Shown: piece by piece, positions 1-7,470 of the stretch | How positions within the stretch are numbered: position 1 is the stretch's first letter | Layout of the letters: every line of letters begins with the position of its first letter | Origin: an uncultured Pseudomonadota bacterium | GTDB lineage: Bacteria; Pseudomonadota; Gammaproteobacteria; Burkholderiales; Casimicrobiaceae | DNA: 14,608 nt | Direction: 5' to 3' | NCBI GenBank assembly: GCA_937958295.1 | Contig: CALFEY010000230.1 | Location: 1-14,608 of the forward strand | Program-made: the position numbers and the translations under genes | The notes under the pieces: model-generated | Seen by the model: the letters and a program-made list of their open reading frames with translations, nothing else | Database searches by the model: none | What the model was told of the DNA's origin: nothing

Positions 1-125
1 GGCCTGCGTCTGAAGCCCCTGGGACCGGCGTTCGCGTGAGGCTCGTCCCGCTCGCTTCCCGGTGACGCTCCACGGCGTCCCCGGCCCCGCTGACCGAGGC
101 GGGCGCGGACCGATTTTGCTGCGTC
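1..125. other. Unassigned left edge of the window
   Basis: No gene can be assigned with confidence. On the forward strand the first 12 codons end at TGA 37-39 and could be the C-terminus of an upstream gene (GLRLKPLGPAFA), with GC-rich third positions. On the reverse strand a frame starting with ATG at 130 stays open to the window edge and could be the start of a divergent gene, but the predicted peptide is low-complexity and nothing in it is recognised. Sequence to the left of the window would decide between the two. Confidence 0.25.
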
Positions 126-153
126 GCCATATATCACGGGAATGATATATGGC
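126..153. promoter_or_regulatory. Perfect 11-bp inverted repeat, candidate operator of the catabolic operon
   Basis: The arms GCCATATATCA (126-136) and TGATATATGGC (143-153) are perfect reverse complements separated by six bases (CGGGAA). The element is AT-rich in very GC-rich surroundings and ends 44 bases before the first start codon. A perfect dyad of this length is very unlikely by chance. The right arm contains a possible extended -10, so a bound protein could block transcription. The IclR-type regulator encoded third in the operon is the obvious candidate ligand, but that is inference; another dimeric regulator, or a divergent gene to the left, is possible. Confidence 0.75.
143..151 (+). 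promoter_or_regulatory. Possible extended -10 promoter element
   Basis: TGATATATG reads as an extended -10 (TG, one base, then TATATG, 4 of 6 matches to TATAAT). It would start transcription near 158 and leave a leader of about 40 bases before the GTG at 198. No good -35 lies at normal spacing; TTGCTG at 116-121 is too far away. The overlap with the inverted repeat would suit repression. This is a weak prediction. Confidence 0.35.
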
Positions 154-197
154 ATCGTGCTGATGATGGAGCGCGCCCCGCCGCTAGAATCCGCTCC

Positions 198-1343
198 GTG
201 CGTTTCACCTTCGATGCCCCTGCCCTGCCCGCGAGCGCCCACGAGATGCGCAGCCGCGTGCGTGCCTTTCTCGCGCAGGAGCGCGAGGCCGGAGGCTACG
301 TCGCGCACTCCAATGCGTGGATGACCTACGACGCCGGCTTCACCCGCCGCTGCGGCGAAGCCGGCTTCATCGGCCTCACCCTCCCGCGCGAGTACGGCGG
401 CCATGGTCGCAGCGCGGTCGAGCGTTACGTGGTGTACGAGGAGATGCTCGCCGCCGGCGCCCCGCTGGGCATGCACTGGATCGCCGACCGCCAGAGCGGG
501 CCGCAGATCCTCCGGCACGGCTCCGAGCTCGCGCGCACGACGGTCCTGCCGCGAATCGCGGAGGGGACCTGCGGCATCGGCATCGGCATGAGCGAACCCG
601 ACGTCGGGTCCGACCTCGCGTCGGTGCGCACCCGCGCCACGCGCTGCGACGGCGGGTGGCGCCTCGCCGGCACCAAGCTGTGGACGTCGCACGCGCAGCG
701 CGCGCAATACGTGATCGTGCTCGCCCGCACCGCCCCCGCCTCGGCCAATCGGCACGCCGGCCTCACGCAATTTCTCGTCGACACGCAGGCCCGGGGCTTC
801 ACCGCCCGGCCGGTGGTGGACCTCGCCGGCAACCGCGACTTCAACGAAGTGCTTCTCGACGACGTCTTCGTCCCGGACGCCTTCCTGCTCGGCGAAGAGG
901 GTGCGGGCTGGCAGCTCGTGATCGGCGAGCTCGCATACGAGCGCAGCGGACCGGATCGCTTCCTCAGCACCTTCCCCCTGCTGATGGCGCTCGTGCGGCG
1001 TTGTGCCGCCGCGCCCACGGCGGAGGCGCGCGTGCAGGTTGGACGGCTCTTCGCGCACCTCGCCACGCTGCGCCGCATGTCGCTCGGCATTGCCGCGGCC
1101 CTCGACGCCGGCCGCCAACCCAACGTCGAGGCCGCGATGGTCAAGGATCTCGGCACCTCGCTCGAGCGGGAGATTCCCGAGATCGCGCGTCTGCTCGCGC
1201 CGTGCGCAGCTTCGCGCGACGCGCGCGACCCATACGCCGCGGACTTGGCGCTCGCGCTGCTGTCGGCCCCCTCGTTCACCCTGCGCGGCGGCACGCGCGA
1301 GATCCTCCGCGGCATCGTGGCGCGCGAGCTCGGCCTGCGATGA
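198..1343 (+). CDS. Acyl-CoA dehydrogenase, full-length (FadE-like, probable alpha partner)
   Basis: A 381-residue flavoprotein of the acyl-CoA dehydrogenase family, expected to form the alpha-beta double bond of a CoA thioester in the cytoplasm and pass electrons to ETF. The N-terminal helical domain is followed by the FAD/substrate motif GIGMSEPDVGSD and a beta domain. The usual C-terminal YEGT glutamate is replaced by RGGT (363-366). A glutamate in ELAYER (E248) sits where isovaleryl- and long-chain-type enzymes keep their catalytic base, so activity is plausible. The GTG start gives a normal family N-terminus (RFTFDAP), although no clear ribosome binding site precedes it; ATG at 246 is the alternative. 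The stop overlaps the next start (ATGA), and that gene encodes a short dehydrogenase-like partner. Substrate not readable. Confidence 0.9.
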   Translation: MRFTFDAPALPASAHEMRSRVRAFLAQEREAGGYVAHSNAWMTYDAGFTRRCGEAGFIGLTLPREYGGHGRSAVERYVVYEEMLAAGAPLGMHWIADRQSGPQILRHGSELARTTVLPRIAEGTCGIGIGMSEPDVGSDLASVRTRATRCDGGWRLAGTKLWTSHAQRAQYVIVLARTAPASANRHAGLTQFLVDTQARGFTARPVVDLAGNRDFNEVLLDDVFVPDAFLLGEEGAGWQLVIGELAYERSGPDRFLSTFPLLMALVRRCAAAPTAEARVQVGRLFAHLATLRRMSLGIAAALDAGRQPNVEAAMVKDLGTSLEREIPEIARLLAPCAASRDARDPYAADLALALLSAPSFTLRGGTREILRGIVARELGLR

Positions 1344-2359
1344 GCGACACCACTCTCCTTGCCGACAGCGTCGATCGTATGCTCGCGCAGCATGCCGACG
1401 GCCATGCCGGGCCGCCTTTCGCCGAAGCGATGTGGAGCGCGACGGCCGCGGCGGGCTTCGCCGGCGTGCTCGCCGACGACGCCGGCCATCCCGGCACGGA
1501 CGCGATGCGCGCGGCCGCCACCATCCTGCGTCGCTGCGCGCGGGTGGGCGCCCCCATTCCCATCGCGGAAGCCATGCTCGCCGCCTGGCTCGCCGCGCGA
1601 GCAGGTTGGCCCGACGCCCCTGGACTCACGTCGGTGGCGATCGAGGGCACGCACATCGAGCCCAGCCGCGGCAGCTTGCCCGCGGTGCCGTGGGGCCGCC
1701 ATGCCGGCCATGTCATCGCGCTCGTGCAAGTGGGCAACGAGTCTCGCCTCGCACGCTACGACCGTCTCGTGGTGGATGCTCCCGGTCACAACCTGGCTGG
1801 CGAGCCGCGTGATGCCCTGCGCATTGAAGCTGCGCCGCTGGTTGCCGACCGCGCCATCGATGCCCGCGAGGTGATCGCCACTGCGGCGCTGCTGCGCGCG
1901 GCCCAGCTCACGGGGGCGATGGAAGCCACGCTGGAGTTGGCCCTCGAGCATGCCAAGACGCGCCAGCAGTTCGGCCGCCCCATCGGTGCCTTCCAGGCGG
2001 TGCAGCAGCTTCTCGCGCGCCATGCCGGCGAAGTGGCCGCCGCTGCCGCTGCCGTGGACCTGGCGGTGGACCGCTGGGATGCCCCCTCGGCCGTGCTCCA
2101 TGCCGCGATTGCCAAGGCCCGCGCCGGAGAAGCCGCGGGAACGGCCGCCGAGTGCGCCCACCAGGTGATCGCGGCGATGGGCTTCTCGCTCGAGCATCCC
2201 CTGCAGCGCCTCACGCGACGCCTGTGGACGTGGCGCGACGACTACGGCACCGAGTCGTACTGGAACGATCTGGTCGGCGCGCGCATCCTCGCTGCCGGCG
2301 CCGACGCCGCGTGGTCGGTGCTCATCGACGAGCCCGCGCTTGTGGGCCACCCCGCATGA
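1340..2359 (+). CDS. Short acyl-CoA dehydrogenase-like protein (probable beta partner)
   Basis: 339 residues, shorter than a typical acyl-CoA dehydrogenase (about 380). The C-terminal half is clear: RQQFGRPIGAFQ (208-219), which normally supplies contacts to the FAD of a neighbouring subunit, and AMGFSLEHPLQRLTRRLW (from residue 279). The middle region lacks the SEP...GSD FAD-loop motif seen in the gene before it, and the N-terminal half is divergent and alanine-rich. Such a full-length plus degenerate pair is known from heterotetrameric alpha2-beta2 dehydrogenases of actinobacterial steroid catabolism (FadE26/27, FadE28/29). The gene starts within the stop codon of its partner (ATGA at 1340-1343), fitting stoichiometric synthesis. 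Heteromer formation is inference. Confidence 0.85.
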   Translation: MSDTTLLADSVDRMLAQHADGHAGPPFAEAMWSATAAAGFAGVLADDAGHPGTDAMRAAATILRRCARVGAPIPIAEAMLAAWLAARAGWPDAPGLTSVAIEGTHIEPSRGSLPAVPWGRHAGHVIALVQVGNESRLARYDRLVVDAPGHNLAGEPRDALRIEAAPLVADRAIDAREVIATAALLRAAQLTGAMEATLELALEHAKTRQQFGRPIGAFQAVQQLLARHAGEVAAAAAAVDLAVDRWDAPSAVLHAAIAKARAGEAAGTAAECAHQVIAAMGFSLEHPLQRLTRRLWTWRDDYGTESYWNDLVGARILAAGADAAWSVLIDEPALVGHPA

Positions 2360-3153
2360 CCACGAGCCTCGTCAAGTCGGCAGCGCGCGTGATCGAGGTG
2401 CTCGAGTACTTCGACTCGGTGCGCGCCGAGGCGACGATCATGGACATCGCCCGTGCGCTCGATTACCCACAGTCGAGCACCTCGGTGCTGGTGAAGAGCC
2501 TCGTGGATCTCGGCTACCTGCAGCACGGCGTTCGCTACCGCACGTACCGTCCCACGCCACGCGTGACACTCTTGGGGGCCTGGATCGAGCCGATGCTGGC
2601 GCCCGACGGCGCGATCGTGCGCATGATGAACGACTTGGGCGATGCCACCGGCGAGACGATCATCCTCGCCTCCGAGCACTCCACGGTGGTGCGCTACATC
2701 TACGTCGTGCCGGCCACCACGGCCATGCGCCTGCACGTGGGTCCCGGCACGCTGCGACCGATCGCCTACTCGGGCGCGGGCCGCGTGTTCATGTCGCGCA
2801 TGAGCGAGGACCGCGTGCGCTGGCTCGTGCATCGCTTCAACGAGGATCATCCCGCGGGCACGCCCAAGCTCCAGCTCGCTGCCGTGCGGCGCGACCTCGC
2901 GGCCATCCGCACCGACGGCTACGGCGTGTCCTATGACCGCATCACGCCGGGCGCCGGCATCGTCGCCGCCGCGCTGCCGGTAACTTCCGACGACATGCCG
3001 CTCGTGGTTGGCATCGGTGGCCTGAGCCAGACCGTGCGGGCAAAATCCGCCGCCTTCGGCACGCTCATCCTCGATGCCATCCAGCGTCACTTCAACGCCC
3101 CGCCGCCGCCCTCGGCGGCGCCCACCCGCACCGCGCGGTCGCGCCGCGCCTGA
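2356..3153 (+). CDS. IclR-family transcriptional regulator
   Basis: 265 residues. Residues 1-70 form a winged helix-turn-helix (VIEVLEYFDSV, then IMDIARALDYPQSSTSVLVKSL and LGYLQ). The rest resembles the IclR effector-binding domain, including YSGAGRVFMSRM and the late DRITPGAGIVAAALPV segment. The tail (PPPPSAAPTRTARSRR) is proline- and arginine-rich and probably disordered. The ATG overlaps the preceding TGA in an ATGA junction, and this frame is open far upstream, so the start was chosen for that overlap and the family N-terminus. IclR regulators often sense a catabolic substrate or CoA ester. Lying third in the operon, it probably controls this operon and itself, possibly through the inverted repeat at 126-153. 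Whether it activates or represses cannot be seen. Confidence 0.93.
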   Translation: MTTSLVKSAARVIEVLEYFDSVRAEATIMDIARALDYPQSSTSVLVKSLVDLGYLQHGVRYRTYRPTPRVTLLGAWIEPMLAPDGAIVRMMNDLGDATGETIILASEHSTVVRYIYVVPATTAMRLHVGPGTLRPIAYSGAGRVFMSRMSEDRVRWLVHRFNEDHPAGTPKLQLAAVRRDLAAIRTDGYGVSYDRITPGAGIVAAALPVTSDDMPLVVGIGGLSQTVRAKSAAFGTLILDAIQRHFNAPPPPSAAPTRTARSRRA

Positions 3154-3171
3154 CGATAAGGCAATCCGCAT

Positions 3172-3972
3172 ATGTCCGAAGATGCCGTGCTGGTAGAACG
3201 CCTGGGACGCGTGGCCGTGGTCACGCTGAATCGACCGCAGACGCGCAACGCGCTCGACGAGGAGATGGTCGACGCACTCGTCTCGACCTGCCAGCGCCTC
3301 GATGCGGACCTCGGGGTGAGCTGCATCGTGCTCGCCTCCAACGGGCCGGCTTTCTGCGCCGGCGGCAACGTCAAGGAGATGCACGCGCGCACCGGGATGT
3401 TCGGCGGCTCCGCGGCCGAGATGCGGCGGGCGTACAAGGCCGGCATCCAGCGCATTCCGCTCGCCTTCTACGCGCTCGAGGTGCCCGTCGTGGTCGCGGT
3501 AGGCGGACCCGCGGTGGGGGCAGGCTGCGACCTCGCGATGATGGGCGACATCCGCCTCGCCTCGCCGGAGGCGACCTTGGCGGAGAGCTTCGTGCGCATC
3601 GGCCTGATTTCCGGCGACGGCGGCGCGTGGTGGCTGCAGCGCGTGGCCGGCGTCTCGCGTGCCTACCAGATGACGCTCACCGGCGAGGCGATCACCGCCG
3701 CGCAGGCCGCCGCGTGGGGCCTCGTGTCGTCGATCCACCCCGCGGCGGAGCTGCGTAGCGCAGCGATCGACCTCGCGCAGCGCATCGCCGCCAATCCGCC
3801 TCACTCGGTGCGCCTGAACAAACGCCTGCTGCGCGACTCCGAGCGGTCCTCGCTCGCGCAGAGCCTCGAGCTCGCCGCCGCCCTGCAGTCGATCGTGCAG
3901 CACACCGACGACCTGCGCGAGGGCGTGGCGGCCGTGGTGGAGAAGCGCAAGCCCGACTTCAAGGGCCGCTAG
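3172..3972 (+). CDS. Enoyl-CoA hydratase/isomerase family protein with altered catalytic residues
   Basis: A 266-residue crotonase-fold protein. The oxyanion-hole segment FCAGGNVKEM and the AVGAGCDLAMMGDIRLAS region are clear, and the C-terminus VVEKRKPDFKGR is standard. Both glutamates of classical enoyl-CoA hydratases are absent: the position of rat Glu144 is Asp120 and that of Glu164 is Phe140. Asp149 in the ISGDGG loop lies near the aspartate used by PaaG-type isomerases and dehalogenases, but offset by one residue. It may therefore be an isomerase or another crotonase activity rather than a plain hydratase. AUAAGG at 3156-3161 is a modest ribosome binding site. It follows the IclR gene by 18 bases and precedes the CoA-transferase gene by 13. 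Family certain, reaction not. Confidence 0.9.
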   Translation: MSEDAVLVERLGRVAVVTLNRPQTRNALDEEMVDALVSTCQRLDADLGVSCIVLASNGPAFCAGGNVKEMHARTGMFGGSAAEMRRAYKAGIQRIPLAFYALEVPVVVAVGGPAVGAGCDLAMMGDIRLASPEATLAESFVRIGLISGDGGAWWLQRVAGVSRAYQMTLTGEAITAAQAAAWGLVSSIHPAAELRSAAIDLAQRIAANPPHSVRLNKRLLRDSERSSLAQSLELAAALQSIVQHTDDLREGVAAVVEKRKPDFKGR

Positions 3973-3985
3973 CGCTGCCGATCGC

Positions 3986-5788
3986 ATGACTGCCTTGCCC
4001 CCTCCCTCCTTCGACCTCGCGCCCGACTACGGCCGCGACAAGTCGACCTCGCTCGCACAGGCGATCCGCACGCAGGTGCAGCCCGGGATGGCGTTGCACG
4101 TGTGCTGGTCGGACGCGCGTCCCAATGCGGCGCTGATGGAGATCGTGCGCCAGTTCGGCGGCAAGGCGCCGGACTTCACGATCAGCAGCGTGGGCTTTGC
4201 CAACTCCCAGGCTGCCCTGGTCGCGGCGGGCGTGGTCAAGCGCCTGATCACGGCCTATGCGGGGGAGAGCTATCCCGCGGGCGCCATCAACCCGCTGTTC
4301 AAGCGCGCCATCGACGAGGGCAAGGTCGAGATCGAGCATTGGTCGCAGTGGACCCTCGTGCAACGGCTGATGGCGGGCGCGCTCGGCCTGCCTTTCATGC
4401 CCACGCGCTCGCTGCGCGGCAGCGCGCTCGCCGATGGCCTCCGCGGCACCGGCTACGCCGACGTGACCGACCCCTTCTCGGGCGCCGTCGCCGGCGTGGT
4501 CGCGCCGCTGGTGCCCGACCTCGCGCTCCTGCAAGGCGTGGCCGCCGACCGCAACGGCAACGTCGTGATGGCAAGCCCCTACGGCGAGAGCGCGTGGGGT
4601 GCGCTCGCCGCGCGCCAGGGCGTGATCGCCTGCGTGGAGCGCATCGTGAGCACCGAGGAGATCCGGCGCTACAACACGCTGGTGCGCGTGCCGGGCCATG
4701 CGGTGGTGGCCGTGTGCGAAGTTCCCTTCGGCTCGCATCCTTACGGCTCCTTCAGCGGCGCCTTCGAGGGCGTGCCAGGTTATGTCGAGGATGCCCCCTT
4801 CATCGCCGACGTGGCCGCGGCATGCCGCGACCGCGAGTCCTTCGCCCGCTGGCTGCAGGAGTGGGTCACGGGCGTGCCGGACCATGCGGCCTACCTCCAC
4901 AAGCTCACGCCCACGCGGCTCGCGGGGCTGCAGGAGAGCGCGCGGCCCGACCACTGGATCACCGAGCTGCCGGCGCTCGCGCGCCTCGCCGACGCCAGCG
5001 ACGCCACCGCCGAGGAACGCATGATCGTCGCGGCCTCCCGCTGCATCGCGCGCGCCGTGCGCGAGCGGGGTCACGACACCGTGCTGGCAGGCATCGGCGC
5101 CTCCAACCTCGCGGCGTGGCTCGCCGAGCGCACACTCACGGCGCAAGGCGTGGACGTGGGGCTCGTCTCCGAGATCGGCATCTACGGCTCCTCGCCACGC
5201 CCGGGCGAGCCCTTCGTGTTCTCCAACCGCAACCTCGCCACCTCGCGCTGCCTCACCGATGTGTCCGTGACCCTCGGCACGCTCGTCTCCGGCGCCCACA
5301 ATCGCTGCCTGGGCGCGATCGGCGCGGCCCTGGTCGACGGTGAAGGCAACATCGCGTCCACTTACGACAACGACGGCGGCTTCCTCGTGGGGTCCGGTGG
5401 CGCGAACGACATTGCCTCGGCGGCACGGGAAGTCATCGTCACCGTGCGCCACGGGCCATCGCGCCTCGTGCCCTCGGTGGCGCACGTGACGAGCCCGGGC
5501 CATGCCGTGCGCACCATCGTGACTTCCCGCGCCGTGCTCGAGCGCGAGGCGCCGGGCACCCCCTTCGCGATCCGCCGCGTGCTCGGAGGCGAGTCCCTGC
5601 CCGAGGCCATCGCGCAGGTCCGCGCGGAATGCGGCTTTGCGCTGCAGGTGCACCCCGACGTCGCCTTCGAATCGCTGCCCACCCCCGACGAGCTCGGCGC
5701 GCTGCGCATGTTCGATCCGCGCCGCACTTTCCTCGGGCGGCGCCCGGCGGAGCGCGCGGCCGGCGCCGCGAAAGTGCCAGCCCCATGA
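3986..5788 (+). CDS. Fused alpha-beta family I CoA-transferase (GctAB/IpdAB-like)
   Basis: 600 residues holding both halves of a family I CoA-transferase in one chain. The alpha half (about 1-310) carries LGLPFMPTRSLRGS and ACVERIVSTEEI, typical of the glutaconate CoA-transferase/IpdA group. The beta half (about 335-580) contains VSEIGIYG, where Glu396 fits the catalytic glutamate of the ExG motif, and the glycine loop GSGG (469-472). As I recall, the steroid ring hydrolase IpdAB lacks this beta glutamate, so a true transferase moving CoA onto an acid substrate or intermediate is favoured over a hydrolase. Two-subunit relatives are common; fusion is less usual. No strong ribosome binding site is seen. 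The stop overlaps the ligase start (ATGA). Confidence 0.87.
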   Translation: MTALPPPSFDLAPDYGRDKSTSLAQAIRTQVQPGMALHVCWSDARPNAALMEIVRQFGGKAPDFTISSVGFANSQAALVAAGVVKRLITAYAGESYPAGAINPLFKRAIDEGKVEIEHWSQWTLVQRLMAGALGLPFMPTRSLRGSALADGLRGTGYADVTDPFSGAVAGVVAPLVPDLALLQGVAADRNGNVVMASPYGESAWGALAARQGVIACVERIVSTEEIRRYNTLVRVPGHAVVAVCEVPFGSHPYGSFSGAFEGVPGYVEDAPFIADVAAACRDRESFARWLQEWVTGVPDHAAYLHKLTPTRLAGLQESARPDHWITELPALARLADASDATAEERMIVAASRCIARAVRERGHDTVLAGIGASNLAAWLAERTLTAQGVDVGLVSEIGIYGSSPRPGEPFVFSNRNLATSRCLTDVSVTLGTLVSGAHNRCLGAIGAALVDGEGNIASTYDNDGGFLVGSGGANDIASAAREVIVTVRHGPSRLVPSVAHVTSPGHAVRTIVTSRAVLEREAPGTPFAIRRVLGGESLPEAIAQVRAECGFALQVHPDVAFESLPTPDELGALRMFDPRRTFLGRRPAERAAGAAKVPAP

Positions 5789-7470
5789 CCGACCGCACGT
5801 TCCGCGACATCACCCTCACCTACGCCGACCCGCGGGAGTGGGTACTCGGCCGCATCCTGGAACGGCGCGCGCGCGAGCAGCCCGACCGTCCCTACCTGCA
5901 ATGGGAGGACACCCCGCCGCTCACGTTTGCGCAGACCAATCGTGAGGTCAACCGGCTGGCGCACGGCTTCGCGGCGGCGGGCGTTCGCCATGGTGATCGC
6001 GTGCTCCTGTTCCTGCCGAACAGCCGCGACTTCGTCCTCGCCTGGTTCGCACTCGCCAAGCTCGGCGCGGTCGAGGTGCCCGTCAATATCCACTATCGCG
6101 GCAAGTTCCTGTCGCACGTCGCCAACAACTGCGGCGCGCGCCTTGCCGTGACGGACGCGAGCCTGCTGCCCTCGCTCATCGACTGCGGTGCCGACCTTGC
6201 GCACCTGCGCGTGGCCTACGTCATGGGGAACCTGCCCGCAACCGCGGCCGAGTCCCCGCTAGAACTGCGGCCGTTCGCCGCCTTGCGCACCGCCAACGAG
6301 AGCGACCCCGGCGTGAGCGTGGCGCACACGGACATCGCGGCCATCCTGTTCACGTCCGGCACCACGGGGCCGTCGAAGGGCGTGCTCATGCCGCACGCCC
6401 AGTTCTACTTCTTCGCGGAACAGGGTGCGAGCCTCGTGCGGCTGACAGCCGACGACGTGTACATGAACTCGTTCCCTCTCTTCCACGGCAACGCGCAGTT
6501 CCTCACGACGTACCCCTGCCTCATCCGCGGAGCGCATGCGGTTCTATACGAGAAGTTCAGCGCGAGCGAATGGATCGACCGTATCCGTCGCAACGGCGTC
6601 ACCGCCACGAACCTCCTCGGCGTGACGATGGACTTCATCTTCAAGCAGCCACCACGTCCCACCGACGCCGACAACCGCCTGCGCGTGATCTATGCCGTCC
6701 CCACGGCCCACCAGATCCTCGCCGAGTTCAAGGCGCGCTTCGGCATCGAGGCGTGCGTGGATGCCTTCGGCCAGACGGAGACCTGCCTCCCCCTCATGAC
6801 TCCCTACGACGATGACCGTCCGCCGGGAGCGGTGGGCGTGCTCGTCGACGAGTGGTACGAGATCCGCCTGGTCGATCCCGACACCGACGAGGAGGTGCAA
6901 GAGGGCGCGATGGGCGAGCTCGTGGTGCGCCATCGCAAGCCATGGACGCTGTGCGCCGGCTACAACGCGCATCCAGAGGGGACGCTCAAGGCCATGCGCA
7001 ACCTCTGGTGGCACACGGGGGACGGCATGCGCAAGGATGCGCAGGGCTGGTACTACTTCGTGGATCGCGTGAACGACGCGCTGCGCGTACGCGGCGAGAA
7101 CGTGTCGTCGTACGAGGTCGAGCAAGTGGTGCTGGCCCATCCGGCTGTAGCGGAGTGCGCCGCCACTGCCGTGCGCTCGTCCATCGACGGCGGCGAGCAC
7201 GAGATCAAGATCAGCGTTGTCATCCGCGAAGGCGCCGCGCTCGCTCCGGCCGACCTCATCGCCCATTGCGATGCACTCGCTCCGCACTTTGCGGTGCCGC
7301 GCTATGTGGAGTTTATCGACCGCCTGCCGCGCACGCCCAACGAGAAGATCCAGAAGCACATCCTGCGCAGTGCCGGCGTCACCGCCGCCACCTGGGATCG
7401 CGTGGCAGCCGGCGTGCGCCTTGCGCGCGAGCGCGCAAGCGCGGGCCCACCCCCGAGGAGAGCGTCATGA
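5785..7470 (+). CDS. AMP-forming acyl-CoA ligase (CaiC/FadD-like)
   Basis: 561 residues of the ANL adenylating family, which activates a carboxylic acid to acyl-AMP and then acyl-CoA. Visible motifs are the phosphate loop FTSGTTGPSKG (189-199), the FGQTET motif (328-333), HTGD (410-413), the hinge region DRVNDALRVRGENVSSYEVE and the C-terminal PRTPNEKIQK with probable catalytic Lys521; a glutamate replaces the usual glycine before this lysine. Overall style is closest to crotonobetaine/carnitine-CoA ligases, a label that says little about substrate. The frame is open upstream of 5785; the start was chosen for the ATGA overlap with the transferase gene and the normal N-terminus. It is the likely first step after import, alongside or instead of the transferase. 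Confidence 0.92.
   Translation: MTDRTFRDITLTYADPREWVLGRILERRAREQPDRPYLQWEDTPPLTFAQTNREVNRLAHGFAAAGVRHGDRVLLFLPNSRDFVLAWFALAKLGAVEVPVNIHYRGKFLSHVANNCGARLAVTDASLLPSLIDCGADLAHLRVAYVMGNLPATAAESPLELRPFAALRTANESDPGVSVAHTDIAAILFTSGTTGPSKGVLMPHAQFYFFAEQGASLVRLTADDVYMNSFPLFHGNAQFLTTYPCLIRGAHAVLYEKFSASEWIDRIRRNGVTATNLLGVTMDFIFKQPPRPTDADNRLRVIYAVPTAHQILAEFKARFGIEACVDAFGQTETCLPLMTPYDDDRPPGAVGVLVDEWYEIRLVDPDTDEEVQEGAMGELVVRHRKPWTLCAGYNAHPEGTLKAMRNLWWHTGDGMRKDAQGWYYFVDRVNDALRVRGENVSSYEVEQVVLAHPAVAECAATAVRSSIDGGEHEIKISVVIREGAALAPADLIAHCDALAPHFAVPRYVEFIDRLPRTPNEKIQKHILRSAGVTAATWDRVAAGVRLARERASAGPPPRRAS

Noticed and set aside
76..117. CCCGC/GCGGG hairpin followed by four T bases, as an upstream terminator
   Set aside because: The stem is five base pairs, the T-run is short and about ten bases away; too weak to call.
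317..1339. Upstream part of the open frame that contains the second dehydrogenase gene
   Set aside because: It lies out of frame over the first dehydrogenase and reads as arginine-rich nonsense; the real gene starts at the ATGA overlap at 1340.
425..2350. Very long reverse-strand open frame over the dehydrogenase genes
   Set aside because: It mirrors two clear forward genes and its translation has no recognisable motif; such antisense frames are expected in GC-rich coding DNA. The same applies to reverse frames at 2242-3987, 3959-5653, 8284-9600 and 13217-14329.
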